Assembly: GCA_016713335.1 (NCBI GenBank)
Contig: JADJPH010000031.1
Coordinates: forward strand, 24,658 to 88,657
Direction of reading: 5' to 3'
Length of the DNA stretch: 64,000 bases
Source: Candidatus Fredericiella danica
GTDB taxonomy: Bacteria; Chloroflexota; Anaerolineae; Caldilineales; Caldilineaceae
This document shows, in pieces, positions 48,430-59,033 of this stretch. Made by a program: the position numbers and the translations under genes. Position 1 is the first letter of the stretch. Each line of letters begins with the position of its first letter. The notes below the pieces were generated by a model, which did not search any database, had not been told where the DNA came from, and worked only from the letters and a program-made list of their open reading frames with translations.

Positions 48430-49989
48430 ATGCGCGATCATCTCCTTGCAATCGACAACGGCACCCAGAGCGTGCGCGCACTGCTTTTTAACCTGCGTGG
48501 GGAGATGGTCGCCAAATCCCAGGTCTTTCTGGAACCCTATTTTTCACGCCAGCCGGGTTGGGCGGAACAGAATCCCGAATACTATTGGAGCAGTGTGTGC
48601 CAGGCGTGCCAGGGGCTATGGGCAAAGTCGCCGGTGCCCAAAGAGGCCATTGCGGGGGTGGCGCTCACATCGCAGCGCGCCACGGTGATCAATGTCGACC
48701 GCCAGGGCAAACCGCTGCGACCGGCGATCGTCTGGTTGGATCAGCGGCGCACAGAGGGTCAGCCCCCGATCGGTGGGCTGTGGGGCCTGGGGTTCCGGGT
48801 CTCGCGCATGCGCGACACCATCGCCTACATCCAGGCGGAGGCCGAGGCCAATTGGCTGCGCACCCATGAGCCTGACATCTGGGCAAACACCTACAAGTAC
48901 CTCTATCTTTCCGGCTACTTGACCTACCGGTTGGTGGATCGCTTTGTGGATTCAACCGGCTGCCAGGTGGGCTTCATGCCCTTTGACTACAAACGCCAGC
49001 GCTGGGCAGCAGACTGGGATTGGAAGTGGCGGGCCGTCCCGATGGCGCGCAACATCCTGGTGGATCTGGTGCAACCGGGTGGGATGCTTGGCGAAATCAG
49101 CCGCGCGGCGGCGGAGGCCACCGGCATCCCTGCGCGGTTGCCGCTGATTGCGGCGGGCGCCGACAAAGCGTGCGAGGTGCTTGGTTCCGGCAGCCTCGAT
49201 GCCACCGCCGGCTGCATCTCCTACGGCACGACCGCGACGATCACGAACCTATCCACGCGCTACATTGAGCCGATCCCACTGATTCCGCCCTATCCGGCCG
49301 CAGTGCCGCATGGCTACAACCTGGAAGTGCAAATCTACCGCGGCTTCTGGATGGTGAGCTGGTTCAAGAAAGAGTTTGGGCAGCGCGAATTGGAGCTGGC
49401 CGAGGAGCAGGGCGTCGCGCCGGAGAAACTGCTCGATGCGCTCGTGGCTGACGCGCCGCCCGGCGCGATGGGATTGGTGCTGCAGCCTTATTGGACGCCG
49501 GGCATCAAGGTGCCGGGGCCGGAAGCCAAGGGGGCCGTGATCGGTTTTGGCGACGTGCACACCCGTGCGCACCTCTACCGTGCCATCCTCGAAGGGCTGG
49601 CCTATGGGCTGCGGGAAGGCAAGGAACGGCTTGAGAAGCGGACGGGGAAGCCGATTTCGGAATTGCGGGTGTCGGGTGGCGGGTCACAGAGCGATGCCGT
49701 GATGCAACTGACGGCGGACATTTTCGGGTTGACGGCATTGCGCCCCCACGTCTATGAAACGTCAGGGCTTGGCGCCGCCATCGATGCGGCGGTCGGGCTA
49801 AAACTTCATCCCGACTTTCCGACCGCCGTGCGCGAGATGACGCACGTGGGCCAGGTCTTTGATCCGGACCCGAAGACGCACGAGTTGTATGAGCAACTCT
49901 ACCGCCGCGTCTATCTCAAACTCTATGAGCGGCTCAAGCCGTTGTATCAGGAGATCCGGGAGATTACGGGGTACCCTGTGCGGTCGTGA
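48430..49989 (+). CDS. FGGY-family carbohydrate kinase
   Basis: 519 residues, intact. FGGY_N: LLAIDNGTQSVRALLFNLRG, QPGWAEQNPEYYW, LTSQRATVINVDRQGKPLRP and IVWLDQRR (sugar-binding Asp). FGGY_C: SYGTTATITNLS, EGLAYGLREGKERLEKRTGK, LRVSGGGSQSDAVMQLTADI, ETSGLGAAIDAAVGL. It phosphorylates a sugar or polyol with ATP; the sequence alone does not decide between xylulose, glycerol, erythritol or others. The DQRR-type loop and the long insert after it are not those of GlpK. Probably co-transcribed with the YfhO gene upstream. Confidence 0.88.
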   Translation: MRDHLLAIDNGTQSVRALLFNLRGEMVAKSQVFLEPYFSRQPGWAEQNPEYYWSSVCQACQGLWAKSPVPKEAIAGVALTSQRATVINVDRQGKPLRPAIVWLDQRRTEGQPPIGGLWGLGFRVSRMRDTIAYIQAEAEANWLRTHEPDIWANTYKYLYLSGYLTYRLVDRFVDSTGCQVGFMPFDYKRQRWAADWDWKWRAVPMARNILVDLVQPGGMLGEISRAAAEATGIPARLPLIAAGADKACEVLGSGSLDATAGCISYGTTATITNLSTRYIEPIPLIPPYPAAVPHGYNLEVQIYRGFWMVSWFKKEFGQRELELAEEQGVAPEKLLDALVADAPPGAMGLVLQPYWTPGIKVPGPEAKGAVIGFGDVHTRAHLYRAILEGLAYGLREGKERLEKRTGKPISELRVSGGGSQSDAVMQLTADIFGLTALRPHVYETSGLGAAIDAAVGLKLHPDFPTAVREMTHVGQVFDPDPKTHELYEQLYRRVYLKLYERLKPLYQEIREITGYPVRS

Positions 49990-50010
49990 AAAACCGTTCA
50001 GATAGGAGCG

Positions 50011-50640
50011 GGAGGAAAAGATCAACGCGGAGATGCGGAGATAGCGCGGAGGGCGCAGAGGGTGGAGAAGTAGGAGTGACTCCCGCCAAGTGCCCGATAG
50101 GGGACGGTGCCCCCAACTTGACAAAAGAAACTTACGAAAAGGCCCTTGTTTCTTGGTAGTCGTGCCATTGGCGCGGGCGCCAATTCAAGCGGAAAGAAAC
50201 TACTGCGGCGGATGCAATTTAAGTGCTGTAACCGCGTGTTTCTTAATAGCCGCAAAGACGCAAAGGGGGAGAAAGACTCAACGCAAGAGACGCCAGAGGC
50301 GCAAAAGACGCAAACGGAGGAGAACAGCGCAACGCAAAGACGCAATGGCGCCAAGACGCAAAGGAGAGGAAGGAGACTTCTCCCTGTCTTTCTTTGTGTT
50401 CTCTGTGTTCTTTGCGGTCATTCTTCCTCGTCTTTTCCTCGCATTTCTTTGCGTCCTTGCGCCTCTGCGCCTTTGCGTTAGGCTGTTCAGTCTTTCGCTT
50501 ACGCCACTTGCGCCTCTTGCGTTGGGCTTTTCCTTCTTTTCTTTGCGTCCTTGCGCCTCTGCGCCTTTGCGTTAGGCTTTTTCCTCCTCCGCGCACTCCG
50601 CGCCCCTCCGCTTCTCCGCGTTGATCTTTTCCTTTCCCCG
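50011..50640. repeat. large degenerate inverted-repeat region with CGCAAAGACGCAAAG-type units
   Basis: This fills most of the 708-base stretch without a gene (49990-50697). The left end (GGAAAAGATCAACGCGGAGA with one extra G) reappears inverted at the right end (about 50600-50640). Inside, CGCAAAGACGCAAAG-type units dominate the left half and their complements the right half, so the region could fold into one long imperfect hairpin. The right half also has an exact 41-base direct repeat (50444-50484 and 50538-50578, beginning TTTCTTTGCGTCCTTGCGCC). No coding function seen. Confidence 0.8.
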
Positions 50641-50697
50641 TCCCTGTGTTACCCTGCTTACGCACTCGTAATCTCTCCCAACCCGAAGGATCACCCA

Positions 50698-51708
50698 ATG
50701 GCTCCCGAACGCGCCCCATTCAAGCGTTGCCTCCTCCTGCTCCGCCGGCTTGCGCATGGCCCTGCCGATTGGAACACCCTCACCGACTTTGTCGAAGGTC
50801 ACTATGACGGCGAAGCCTATGCCGGCGGTTTAACGCCGGCCGGCAAGAAACGCTTCGACAACGACATCAAACAACTGCGTGAGTGGGGGGTGGACATCGC
50901 CTTCGACGGCGACTATCACCTACAGAGTTATGGCGACTTTGACCCGGTGGCGCTGGGTGAGCAGGACCTGAACACGTTGGCGTTTCTGGCGGAGACCTTT
51001 GCGCCCGGTTCGGTCAATGCGAATGCGGTGCAGCAGTTGCTGCGCCGGGTGGCGGACTGGCTGCCGGAGAGCGAGCGGCTCTCGCTGGCCGCGCGGCGGC
51101 AGCGGTGGCGGATTGATTTGGAACGCAAGGATGATGACGTCATCGATGCGGAGGTGCAGGCGCGGATCGAGCGGGCAATTGCGCAGCACCGGCTCTTGCG
51201 TTTTGCCTACCGGTCGCCGGGGCAGGCGGATGGGACGCCGCGTACACACCGTGCAGCCGTGGCATCTGGTCTTTGACACAGCGTCGAAGCATCTTTATCT
51301 GGATGCGTACCGGGTGGAGGTGATCACCTCGCACGGGCCGTGGCGTGAGGGGCAGTGGTCGAAGTACCGGCTGGGGCGGATCCTGGCGGACGGCATCCAG
51401 ATTTTACCTGACAAATTTCCGGCGACCCCGCCGAAGCGGCCCCGGCACGACCTGGAGTATCTGCTCAGCCCGGAGATTGCGCGGCTGGGGGAGATCAGCC
51501 ATCACTTTGACGACCTGGCGGTGCACGAGACCGACAGTGCGGGCTGGGTGCGGGTGACCGCGACCACGGACGACCTCTTCCGGGCGACGCGCTTGCTGAT
51601 GAGTTATGCGCACAACTGCAAATTGATCGGCGGCCCCGAAGCGCGCCGCGAGATGGCGGTCCTGGTGCAAGCGGTGGCGCGGATGTATGGCGTGATCCGA
51701 GCGAATAG
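50698..51708 (+). CDS. WYL-domain transcriptional regulator, two frameshifts
   Basis: About 337 residues after correction. An N-terminal winged-helix region (FKRCLLLLRRLAHGPADWNT, KKRFDNDIKQLREWGVDIAF) precedes a WYL domain (AIAQHRLLRFAYRSPGQADG, then VQPWHLVFDTASKHLYLDAY with RLGRILADGIQIL) and a WCX tail (VRVTATTDDLFRATRLLMSY, REMAVLVQAVARMYGV). The frame breaks near 51243 inside the WYL domain and near 51697 just before the end, where correction gives PSE and a stop at 51708. WYL proteins bind ligands such as nucleic acids; one (Sll7009) represses a type I-D CRISPR locus in Synechocystis. Together with the next gene it precedes the cas operon. Confidence 0.82.
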
Positions 51709-51712
51709 AAAA

Positions 51713-51735
51713 ACTCCCCATACACACGGGGTGGG
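51713..51735. repeat. CRISPR-repeat-like hairpin, copy 1
   Basis: ACTCCCCATACACACGGGGT, followed by GGG. The second copy at 53109-53131 reads ACTCCCCATCTGTGCGGGGT, followed by GGG. The two are identical except for five bases at the centre. Each lies shortly after a WYL gene. The CCCC...GGGG layout resembles type I-E repeats. The rest of 51736-52031, a gap of about 300 bases, shows no gene or further repeat. Confidence 0.55.
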
Positions 51736-52043
51736 CGCATGCGAGGATAAGGTTGGGTGGGCGGTGACTGTGAGAGTGCGGTCACGCCCCCAACTGCACC
51801 GGGCTGGCGCCAATCCCGCGTGGCGCGCAGCCCAGGGGGTCGCATCGGAGAGATTTCGGCGAAGACAACAGACACTGATGTCACCTGTCACATCCTTGAG
51901 GATTCCTGGCGGCAAATGGTTGCATTACCTGATACCGGGAGGGTTCGCCACTTCGAAATTGGCGAGTGAGTCTCTGAAACTCGAATTTTGCGGGAACAGC
52001 GTAGTTCCCGCGGCTCTGCTACCCTGAGTGCATGGAGACAAGC

Positions 52044-53036
52044 ATGATGGATCAACTTCCTGGCACCACCGCTGCAGAAGAATTGAAACGCACCTCACGA
52101 ATCATTGAAATGGTTCGCATGATTGCCAATGCTCCCGAGCGTTACAATCGCAAGGCGTTGGCAGATCGATTTGAGATCAGCGAGCGGATGATCGGGAAGG
52201 ATCTGGAAGTCATCAGGCACGGCTTGAAGCTTCCGCTTCTGCATTCCAAACAAGGGTACTCTTTTGAAAACACCCCCCATTTGCCACTTCTACAATACAG
52301 CTTCTCCGAGGCGTTGGCACTCCTAAGCGCAGTCCAGGCAGCACTACAAATGGCCGAGATCGGTAGCCCAGACCTGGCAGCCGCCATCGCACGACTTGAG
52401 GCACTATTCCCCGCAGAATTCGTGCCACTTCTTCGACAAGTCAGCCGACCGGCGCCTGCAACGGCGCATGGCCAGCATCGCCAGCAAATGTTTATCTTGC
52501 TGAACCGCGCCCTACTCGGACAAAACAAGGTTGATATGCATTACGAGACCGCGTCACGTGGCGGTGACATCACGGAACGCGTGGTGCGGCCCTACGCTAT
52601 CATGCCGTATGTTCGCTCGTGGCAGTTGATCGCCTATTGCGAGACACGCAGCGCTATCCTGATGTTCAAACTGGATCGTATACAAGAGGCTCGCATCTTG
52701 CCGGAGCGCTACGTGATTCCTGAGTCCTTTACCGTGGATGGCTATATGGGCAATACGTGGGGTGCGTTGCGCAGTGAGCATGCGAAAGTCGATGATGTAT
52801 TACTCCACTTTGATGCCGAAGCGGGACGGTGGGTGACGGAAGAAGCCTGGCACGCTACGCAAGAAGTGGACCACCTTGAAGATGGCAGTGTGCTGTTTCG
52901 TGTCCGGATCGTCGTCACTCCAGAGTTCGTAAAATGGGTGCTACGGTACGGCAGTCAAGTCAAAGTCATCGAACCCAGCCACCTCCGCGAAGCAGTGGCT
53001 ACAGAGCACAAAAAGGCGGCCCTACTTTACCGCTGA
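52044..53036 (+). CDS. WYL-domain transcriptional regulator next to the cas operon
   Basis: About 330 residues, intact. An N-terminal HTH (IEMVRMIANAPERYNRKALA, DRFEISERMIGKDLEVIRHG) is followed by a WYL domain (ILLNRALLGQNKVDMHYETA, RVVRPYAIMPYVRSWQLIAY, MFKLDRIQEARILPERY) and a WCX domain (VLLHFDAEAGRWVTEEAWHA, VLRYGSQVKVIEPSHLREAV). The start at 52044 has GGAG six bases upstream; ATG 52032 is in the same frame. It is oriented toward the type I-D cas genes and, by analogy with Sll7009, may regulate them (inference). Confidence 0.88.
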   Translation: MMDQLPGTTAAEELKRTSRIIEMVRMIANAPERYNRKALADRFEISERMIGKDLEVIRHGLKLPLLHSKQGYSFENTPHLPLLQYSFSEALALLSAVQAALQMAEIGSPDLAAAIARLEALFPAEFVPLLRQVSRPAPATAHGQHRQQMFILLNRALLGQNKVDMHYETASRGGDITERVVRPYAIMPYVRSWQLIAYCETRSAILMFKLDRIQEARILPERYVIPESFTVDGYMGNTWGALRSEHAKVDDVLLHFDAEAGRWVTEEAWHATQEVDHLEDGSVLFRVRIVVTPEFVKWVLRYGSQVKVIEPSHLREAVATEHKKAALLYR

Positions 53037-53108
53037 CTCGAGAAAGAAGGCGCCTGATGACAAGCGACATGGCGCATTCTACAAAGATGGAGCCGGACAG
53101 CGCCAGGA

Positions 53109-53131
53109 ACTCCCCATCTGTGCGGGGTGGG
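53109..53131. repeat. CRISPR-repeat-like hairpin, copy 2
   Basis: ACTCCCCATCTGTGCGGGGT followed by GGG, differing from copy 1 (51713-51735) only in the central five bases. It lies 72 bases after the second WYL gene and about 95 bases before the small membrane protein. The bases around it (GGA before and GCCG after) lengthen the resemblance to a type I-E repeat. No further copies follow at spacer distance, so it is not an array. Confidence 0.5.
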
Positions 53132-53224
53132 GCCGTGAAACAATGCAAAGGGTGTTCTGTGTATGAATGAATTAAACCAGAACATCGAAAACCGGATCTG
53201 TTCGCTTTACGAAAGGAGCATTGC

Positions 53225-53499
53225 ATGGAAGGAAATGTTTTCGTCGTGGCGTCCATGGGGATCGGCGGACTCTTGACGTGGATGTTACTGCGAGCATCAA
53301 ATCGGTGGAGTCGTGGCCGAGGTCTGCTGCGTGTTCCAGAGCGCGTGTACAGCATGAAAACGATGAACGCCTGTGGCGCGCCAAAGCCGATCGCGCGCAA
53401 GGGTGGCGCGAACTTTGGCGGTCAATTATGGAGTTTGTGATTTCGATCCTGGTGCTTGTCCTCCTCGGATTCTTCGTTGTCAGCGTTGTCGGCTTCTAG
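53225..53499 (+). CDS. small two-helix membrane protein between WYL regulator and cas3, one frameshift
   Basis: About 91 residues if one base is restored in the A-run near 53360. The N-terminal helix is NVFVVASMGIGGLLTWMLL. A charged middle follows (RVPERVYSM, then NDERLWRAKADRAQGWRELW), and the C-terminal helix is FVISILVLVLLGFFVVSVV. AAGGAG precedes ATG 53225. I do not recognise a family. It lies 32 bases before cas3 in the same direction, so it is probably part of the operon. Confidence 0.55.
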
Positions 53500-53531
53500 G
53501 ACCGACACATAGAGAGGAACGCAATCCCGCT

Positions 53532-55680
53532 ATGCATGTGCATTTGACGCCCGTATACTCCCAGCTTGCGGAGCCAGGCTTCGTTGAAGCGCTCGGACTG
53601 GCCGAAAAACTGCCTACAAACGTAGATGGTAGCCGCTGGCGGTTGTCCCAGCATCAGGCGGAGACGTATCGCGCTCTGACGGATCCCACAGGATCGGATG
53701 TTGCCGATCAACACGGCGATCACGGGCGATGGGAAGAGCCTTGCAGGCCAACTGCCGTCACTGATTGGGGGGTGGAATCACAAGCTATTTGCGATGTATC
53801 CGACCAACGAGTTGATCCGTGACCAGATGCGGCAGGCGCAATCCACATGGCGCCGCTGGCAACAGGAACCATCACTTACCATCATGGATAGCAGTGAACT
53901 CGACCGCAAAATTGAGTCCACTGAAATCGACCAACGTGGCGCTGCGCTACTATCGATCTTGCGCAATCATGACGTCACGCTCACCAATCCCGACATTTTT
54001 CATTATGTTATGCAAGCGTTTTATGTGCGCACTGGTCAGATAGGAGATGCACCTGACAAGATCTTTGCGCGCATGGTGGGGATATTCGAGCAGTTCACCT
54101 TTGATGAATTTCATATTTTTGAGACGCCTCAGATTATCAGTGTGCTCAACGCTGTTACTGATCAATGAGATGACTACCGGACAGCGCAAGCAGTTTCTAT
54201 TCCAGTCAGCAACCCCAAACCCGTTGATGCTTCGCTATCTGGAGCGCGCCGGCCTTTCCGTGTCAATCGTGCCCGGTAGTACGCTCATCAAGATATCAAC
54301 CCGGATCCGGATTGCTGGCGGCTTATATTGCGCGGGTGTGACCTGCATTTCGCCCAGGGAACCGTTGAGCAGTGGATTGATGAACATCTCGATGACGTCC
54401 TGATCCAGTTTTTGTCACGAACCGGCCACACGCCAAGGGCGCCATCATTGTAAACAGCGTCGCTCGTGCCAAACGCCTGGTGCAGCGCCTTCGCCCGGTG
54501 CTGGCATCACATGGGCTGACGCTTGGTGAAAACACAGGACTCACCGGCCGCACCCAACGCAGAATCCTATGAATGTGACCTGCTGGTTGGCACGAGCACA
54601 GTGGACGTAGGTGTTGATTTTCAAATCAATTTTCTGTTATTTGAGAGCCGCGATTCAGGCACTTTCATACAGCGTTTGGGACGCTTAGGCCGGCACGATA
54701 GCTATTCGCGAGATAGCGCAGATCTCGTTCCAAAATCGATTCGTTGCATATGCAGTGTGCCGCCGTGGACTCTTGAAAATCTGTTCACAGGCCCATCTGC
54801 CCCGCTTGCGAGTGGCGTGGAGGTGAACCGAGAAGCACTTGTGGAAGCTGCACAAGGAGCATTCTCTCAATCTGCCACGTTTGACAACTATGCAAGGGAA
54901 TGGGGTTCTTTGCAGTCAGCACACATCATTCGCAAGCTGGAAGAATCCACTGATTCGAGACCAATATGAGCAGACACGCAAACCGTCTCGCACAGCGGTA
55001 CAGCACAACTTTTGAGATTCGCCTGGTAGATAAAGAGAGGCAATATTCGGAGCTGCTAGAAACGCAGCCGATGCTGCTTCGGGAGGTGACAGCATTTCGA
55101 GGCGGCAGCTATTTCACATGTGGGGTGATTGACGCGGCAGAAACCGGTCCTGATCAGATCAAGACTGCCGACCTTTTCTCGTTGATTGCAAATGCTGCAC
55201 TGGATCCGATTAGTGATGCAGAGTTCTGGGAATCGGTGCAGCGTGGGACATCAACCGGCGTGTGATTGAGCGCCAAGATCCAATCGCTTTCTTTCGCTTA
55301 CGCTCGTTTCTGCCTGAACGGACCAACTTCCATATCAAGCTGCTGGCTGATCTGGCCGAGTGGGACAGCAACAACTTTGGGGTTGCCCGCGTACAAACAG
55401 GCATCCAGCTACATGCGGACTACCCACAGAGCATCCAGGATACAATGCCCTCAATCGCATGCTAGCTCAGCGGTGTGTGCCGGCTACGATCTGTTTGCGA
55501 TTTCAGTCCATGCAGTTGAAGCGCCAACTCAGGTTGCCGATGCTCTTTGCAATCTATGACTTGAAGTCACGTGACGGCATGAATGGGTCAATTGCATTCG
55601 GCCGAGAGGCATTGCTGTTGCACGCTGCTAAAACAAAGTCACATAGATTGTGGCGGAAGCGCCCTGATATTGTGAATTGA
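53532..55680 (+). CDS. cas3: type I-D Cas3 helicase (no HD domain), six or more frameshifts
   Basis: About 715 residues in pieces. The helicase unwinds target DNA recruited by the I-D Cascade; the nuclease HD domain is in Cas10d. Order of motifs: QHQAETYRAL (Q-like motif), ITGDGKSLAGQL (Walker A, about 53725), FTFDEFHIFETPQI (DExH, about 54100), FLFQSATPNPLMLRYLE (motif III, about 54200), AIIVNSVARAKRLVQRLRP, TSTVDVGVDFQ (motif V) and FIQRLGRLGRHDS (motif VI, about 54680), then a C-terminal domain to 55680. Frame breaks lie near 53697, 54155, 54290-54420, 54530, 54960, 55260 and 55460. All motifs survive across the breaks, so either recent decay or sequence error. Ten bases precede cas10d. 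Confidence 0.88.
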
Positions 55681-55689
55681 GGTCAATCG

Positions 55690-58600
55690 ATGAAAACACC
55701 TGCCAAAGTTGTACACGACGAGCAACTGTCCTTGTTGAGTGATCTTGATGATCTGGACGAGAGCGGTCACGAGGGTGATGACCAGGACACCGACACTATT
55801 GACACCTTGTCGGAAGAGATCGGTCCTGGTCATTGCTAAACCTGCACCGCCGGCTGAACCGCTATTCAGTACACTGCTGCGTCGTGCCGTGCAGAGAGTA
55901 TGGCCGCAAGACCGGGTGATGGCGGACTTTGTGGAACATGTCGCTGCACCGCCCTCGAATAGCCTTGGCAACATCTCGGCCAAAGGTGGCGATTTTACCA
56001 TCAAGAAGCGTCTAGAAGTGAGCCAACAGGGCGGAGACGTTCAGCGCATCGAACACTACAGTGCAGATCAGTCGATGGCGCCCATCTTATCAACGGGTTA
56101 TTTCCAGTTCTGCATGCTGCCCATACGCTCAAACGCTGGGGCATGCCGCAATTCCGATATTACGACGATATTGCTCGACGCATGTTCATAGCCGGCTATA
56201 CGTTACACGATTGGGTGAAGTTGCCGGAGGTTGGCGCCGAACTCGAAGAGGCAGGATTACGCCATGACACTGTGAATGCAGCACAGCATCTTGAAAAAGT
56301 TGAGCAGATCTTCCTCGCCTGGGGTCAGCGGCTTGGCCTTGACAAATTCCTGGCTCCAATCGGCGGTATGGAGAAAATCTGCACGAACTCATCTTCTTAG
56401 CATGCAACACCCAGGTCAAGTGGGGGACACTGCTTAACTTCTCGGCGCTGCCGAGACTGCACCTGCCTGGTGTGCAGCGAGATCTGGTGGAGCAACTCTG
56501 TAGACTGGCAGATTATCTGGCCTACATCGGCCGCACGCCGCGAGATGTTGCATCCCATCGATCGATCCGCAGTGCCTTGTCAGACCTCAGCGATGGCAAA
56601 GCCAATCTGGTGTATCACCACATTGCCGAAGTACGTGGAGTGATCACAAACCTGATCCAGAATGCTGCGCTGGAAGCATGGGAAAGCGACGATTGCGTGC
56701 CGCTGTTGTATGCCCCTAGCGGAGTCGTCTATCTTGCTCGCACCGGCGCGTATCAAGTCCCTGCAGTCGCGCCAATTGGAGATGCAGTCGTTGAACGCAT
56801 CCGAAAAATCGGGCGCACCATGCTGACCAACAACCTGACCGGGTTTGGCCGCGATGGCAAAGGTCTCAAGCACGCCGCTTATTATGAACTCTTTTTTGAC
56901 GACATCGATATGGTTACCGTGGGCTTTCATGCAACCACCAAGATCATTCACCCGAACAAAGAGCCAGGGGGGAAAACGATGGGACAAGTTGACGCTCTGG
57001 ATGGATCTCGCTTTCCCCGGTCCCTGATGGATGACGTGCGAGTCGATCAACTTGCTGAGTGGTGTTACCTCGCCGAGAAAAGCACGCGTGATCTCCCTGG
57101 CGGAGAAACCGTTCCTCAATTCCTGCTGGGGAAGTTGGAGCTCGCTGATCTTCTTGGTGACTTTCTAGCCGTGCCCCGTGACACTCGTGCCGGTGGCGTT
57201 GGTTATCAATGGTACTTTGCGGCCGGTCATTATTTGCAGCGCAATCCGGGCTTCGATCCTCAAGCGTGGCAGGAGCGAATTCGCAATCTCGCTGTGGCGC
57301 TTGCAGAGTATCTACGCAAAATCCGGCAGAGTGACTCGTCAACTCAAGCCAACTCGTCAGATGATGGATTTGGGGATCTGCGACGCTATGTGAGCGAGGT
57401 CCTAACCTTCGGTCCAATTGGGGTCGATAGCGACAGGCGCAATGGATCAGCGCCATTTGAAGCTGAATTTGGCCGATACTCTGCCGCAAAGAAACGCGGA
57501 AAGGAGGCGATGTGCTCACTTTGTTCGTCGCCCTACACGGTGCGGTGAAGAGGAATCAGCCATTCTTTTTGCCCCGCAGGTGTATAGCAGCAACAAACTC
57601 ACGCTGCACGGCGCGGATGCGATACGTAACATCTGCTCCGTCTGTGGGATGGAGATCATGTTGCGACAACTCTTGATGAACGAAGGATCCGTTGTGGGTG
57701 GTAATTTTGAGGCAAGGAGGCTGCGTTACCTATACTTCTATCCGACGTACTTCTTTACGCCGGAGACACTTACCATCTTTCGTGATATCCAGGATTCGCT
57801 AAAAGGAATCAGTATCACCGAGTTGCGCAAAGAGTTCCAGCAGCGCGATTCGGATTCTGTGTCACTGGATTTATCGCCAGAACATTGGCAGGGGTTACAG
57901 GATCTTCTATTAGCGCCGGCGCGGCCTGAGGGTGTGAGGGATCGCTTTTTGCGGATGCACTTCCCAGAAAAAGAGCCGATTACCTTCTTCTTTATGGGCG
58001 TACCGCCGCCCGGACGTGACAGTAAAGACGCAGAGGCGTGGGTGCTGCCGGCACTGCTTGCATTGCTGCTCCCAATCTGCGTCGATGTGAAGGTCGTGGC
58101 AAGCGAAACCTCACTACCATATTTGAACGAAGCCGACGAAATGGATGAAACGGTCCTCATCGACGGCGCCCATGCTGCCATTGGCTATCTGCTTGGCGAC
58201 AATCGGATCAACCTGGATCATGTGTTGCCCTCTTGAACCGGCTGGCGGTAGCCTATTTCATTCACCTGGATGGAAACTCGAAGGTGGGCGCAGGAGGATT
58301 TGATTATCGATGGCAGGATCTTGCCGCCGCTGGCGCGCCGGCTGTCCGAGTCATCACCTATGCGTTCTACTATCTCCAAGAAATGGCAGCGCAACAATGG
58401 CATGGATGCCATACCCTCGGACAAGGCACGGCTCTATTTGCGATACCAAGAAATCCTGACCAACAGCAGATCTGACCAACAAGGAGATGATGACATGAGT
58501 CATGCCCGAACTCTCACGGTGCTTTATCGGCGCTTCTACCGCGCCAAGGGCGCCCCTCATCCAACAGCATACTGCGTCCAATCAATGTAGCAGCAAAGGC

Positions 58601-58970
58601 GATTTTGACTACCGATCGGCGGATTTACGGTGATCAAGAAGGACTCGTGGAAATCGTGCAAGGCGAGGTCACCGGTCTTGTCGAGCGTGTTGCCAGTCAC
58701 AGAGCAGACGGATACGTACCGCGCATTGAAGTCGATGGCAAGAAACAAATTGACCGTGCAGCAATCCGCGAATTCTCAGACTACTTTGTCAATAATCTGT
58801 TCTTCGATTCGTTGCGCGGCGACGTCAGCGCCTTGCGCGGGCGACAAATCAATCTGTTGAAGAATGCATGCGAGGTCATTTATCGAGACCTGGCTGCGCA
58901 GGAACGAGAGGAACGCTTGGGCAAGGCTAGTGACGAAGTCGAAGAAGAAGAGTTGTTGGACAACGAATGA
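55690..58970 (+). CDS. cas10d: Cas10d (Csc3), type I-D large subunit with HD nuclease, many frameshifts
   Basis: About 1,090 residues in pieces. Cas10d is the large subunit and nuclease of the I-D effector. Seen in order: an acidic start (DEQLSLLSDLDDLDESG), LLRRAVQRVWPQDRVMADFV and LGNISAKGGDF, the HD motif in GYTLHDWVKLPEVGAELEE (about 56200), a long middle uninterrupted from 56472 to 57520, a Cys-x2-Cys pair twice (CSLC near 57512, CSVC near 57633) forming a zinc finger, and the C-terminal YLYFYPTYFFTPE, LRPINVAAKAILTTDRRIYG, REFSDYFVNNLFFDSLRG. Breaks lie near 55825, 56010, 56130, 56390, 57510, 58230, 58330 and 58557. The last is explained by one missing C in a C-run. No GGDD is needed in this subtype. 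Confidence 0.85.
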
Positions 58971-59033
58971 TCGTTGCCAGCCGTGGTTAGTAACCAATCA
59001 AATCAGGTGTAATTCGGTAAGGGAGTAACAAAC

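Noticed and set aside
51736..52027. Extension of the first WYL protein to 52027
   Set aside because: The WCX domain ends near 51695 and a one-base correction gives a normal end at 51708; the following residues are low-complexity without family similarity.
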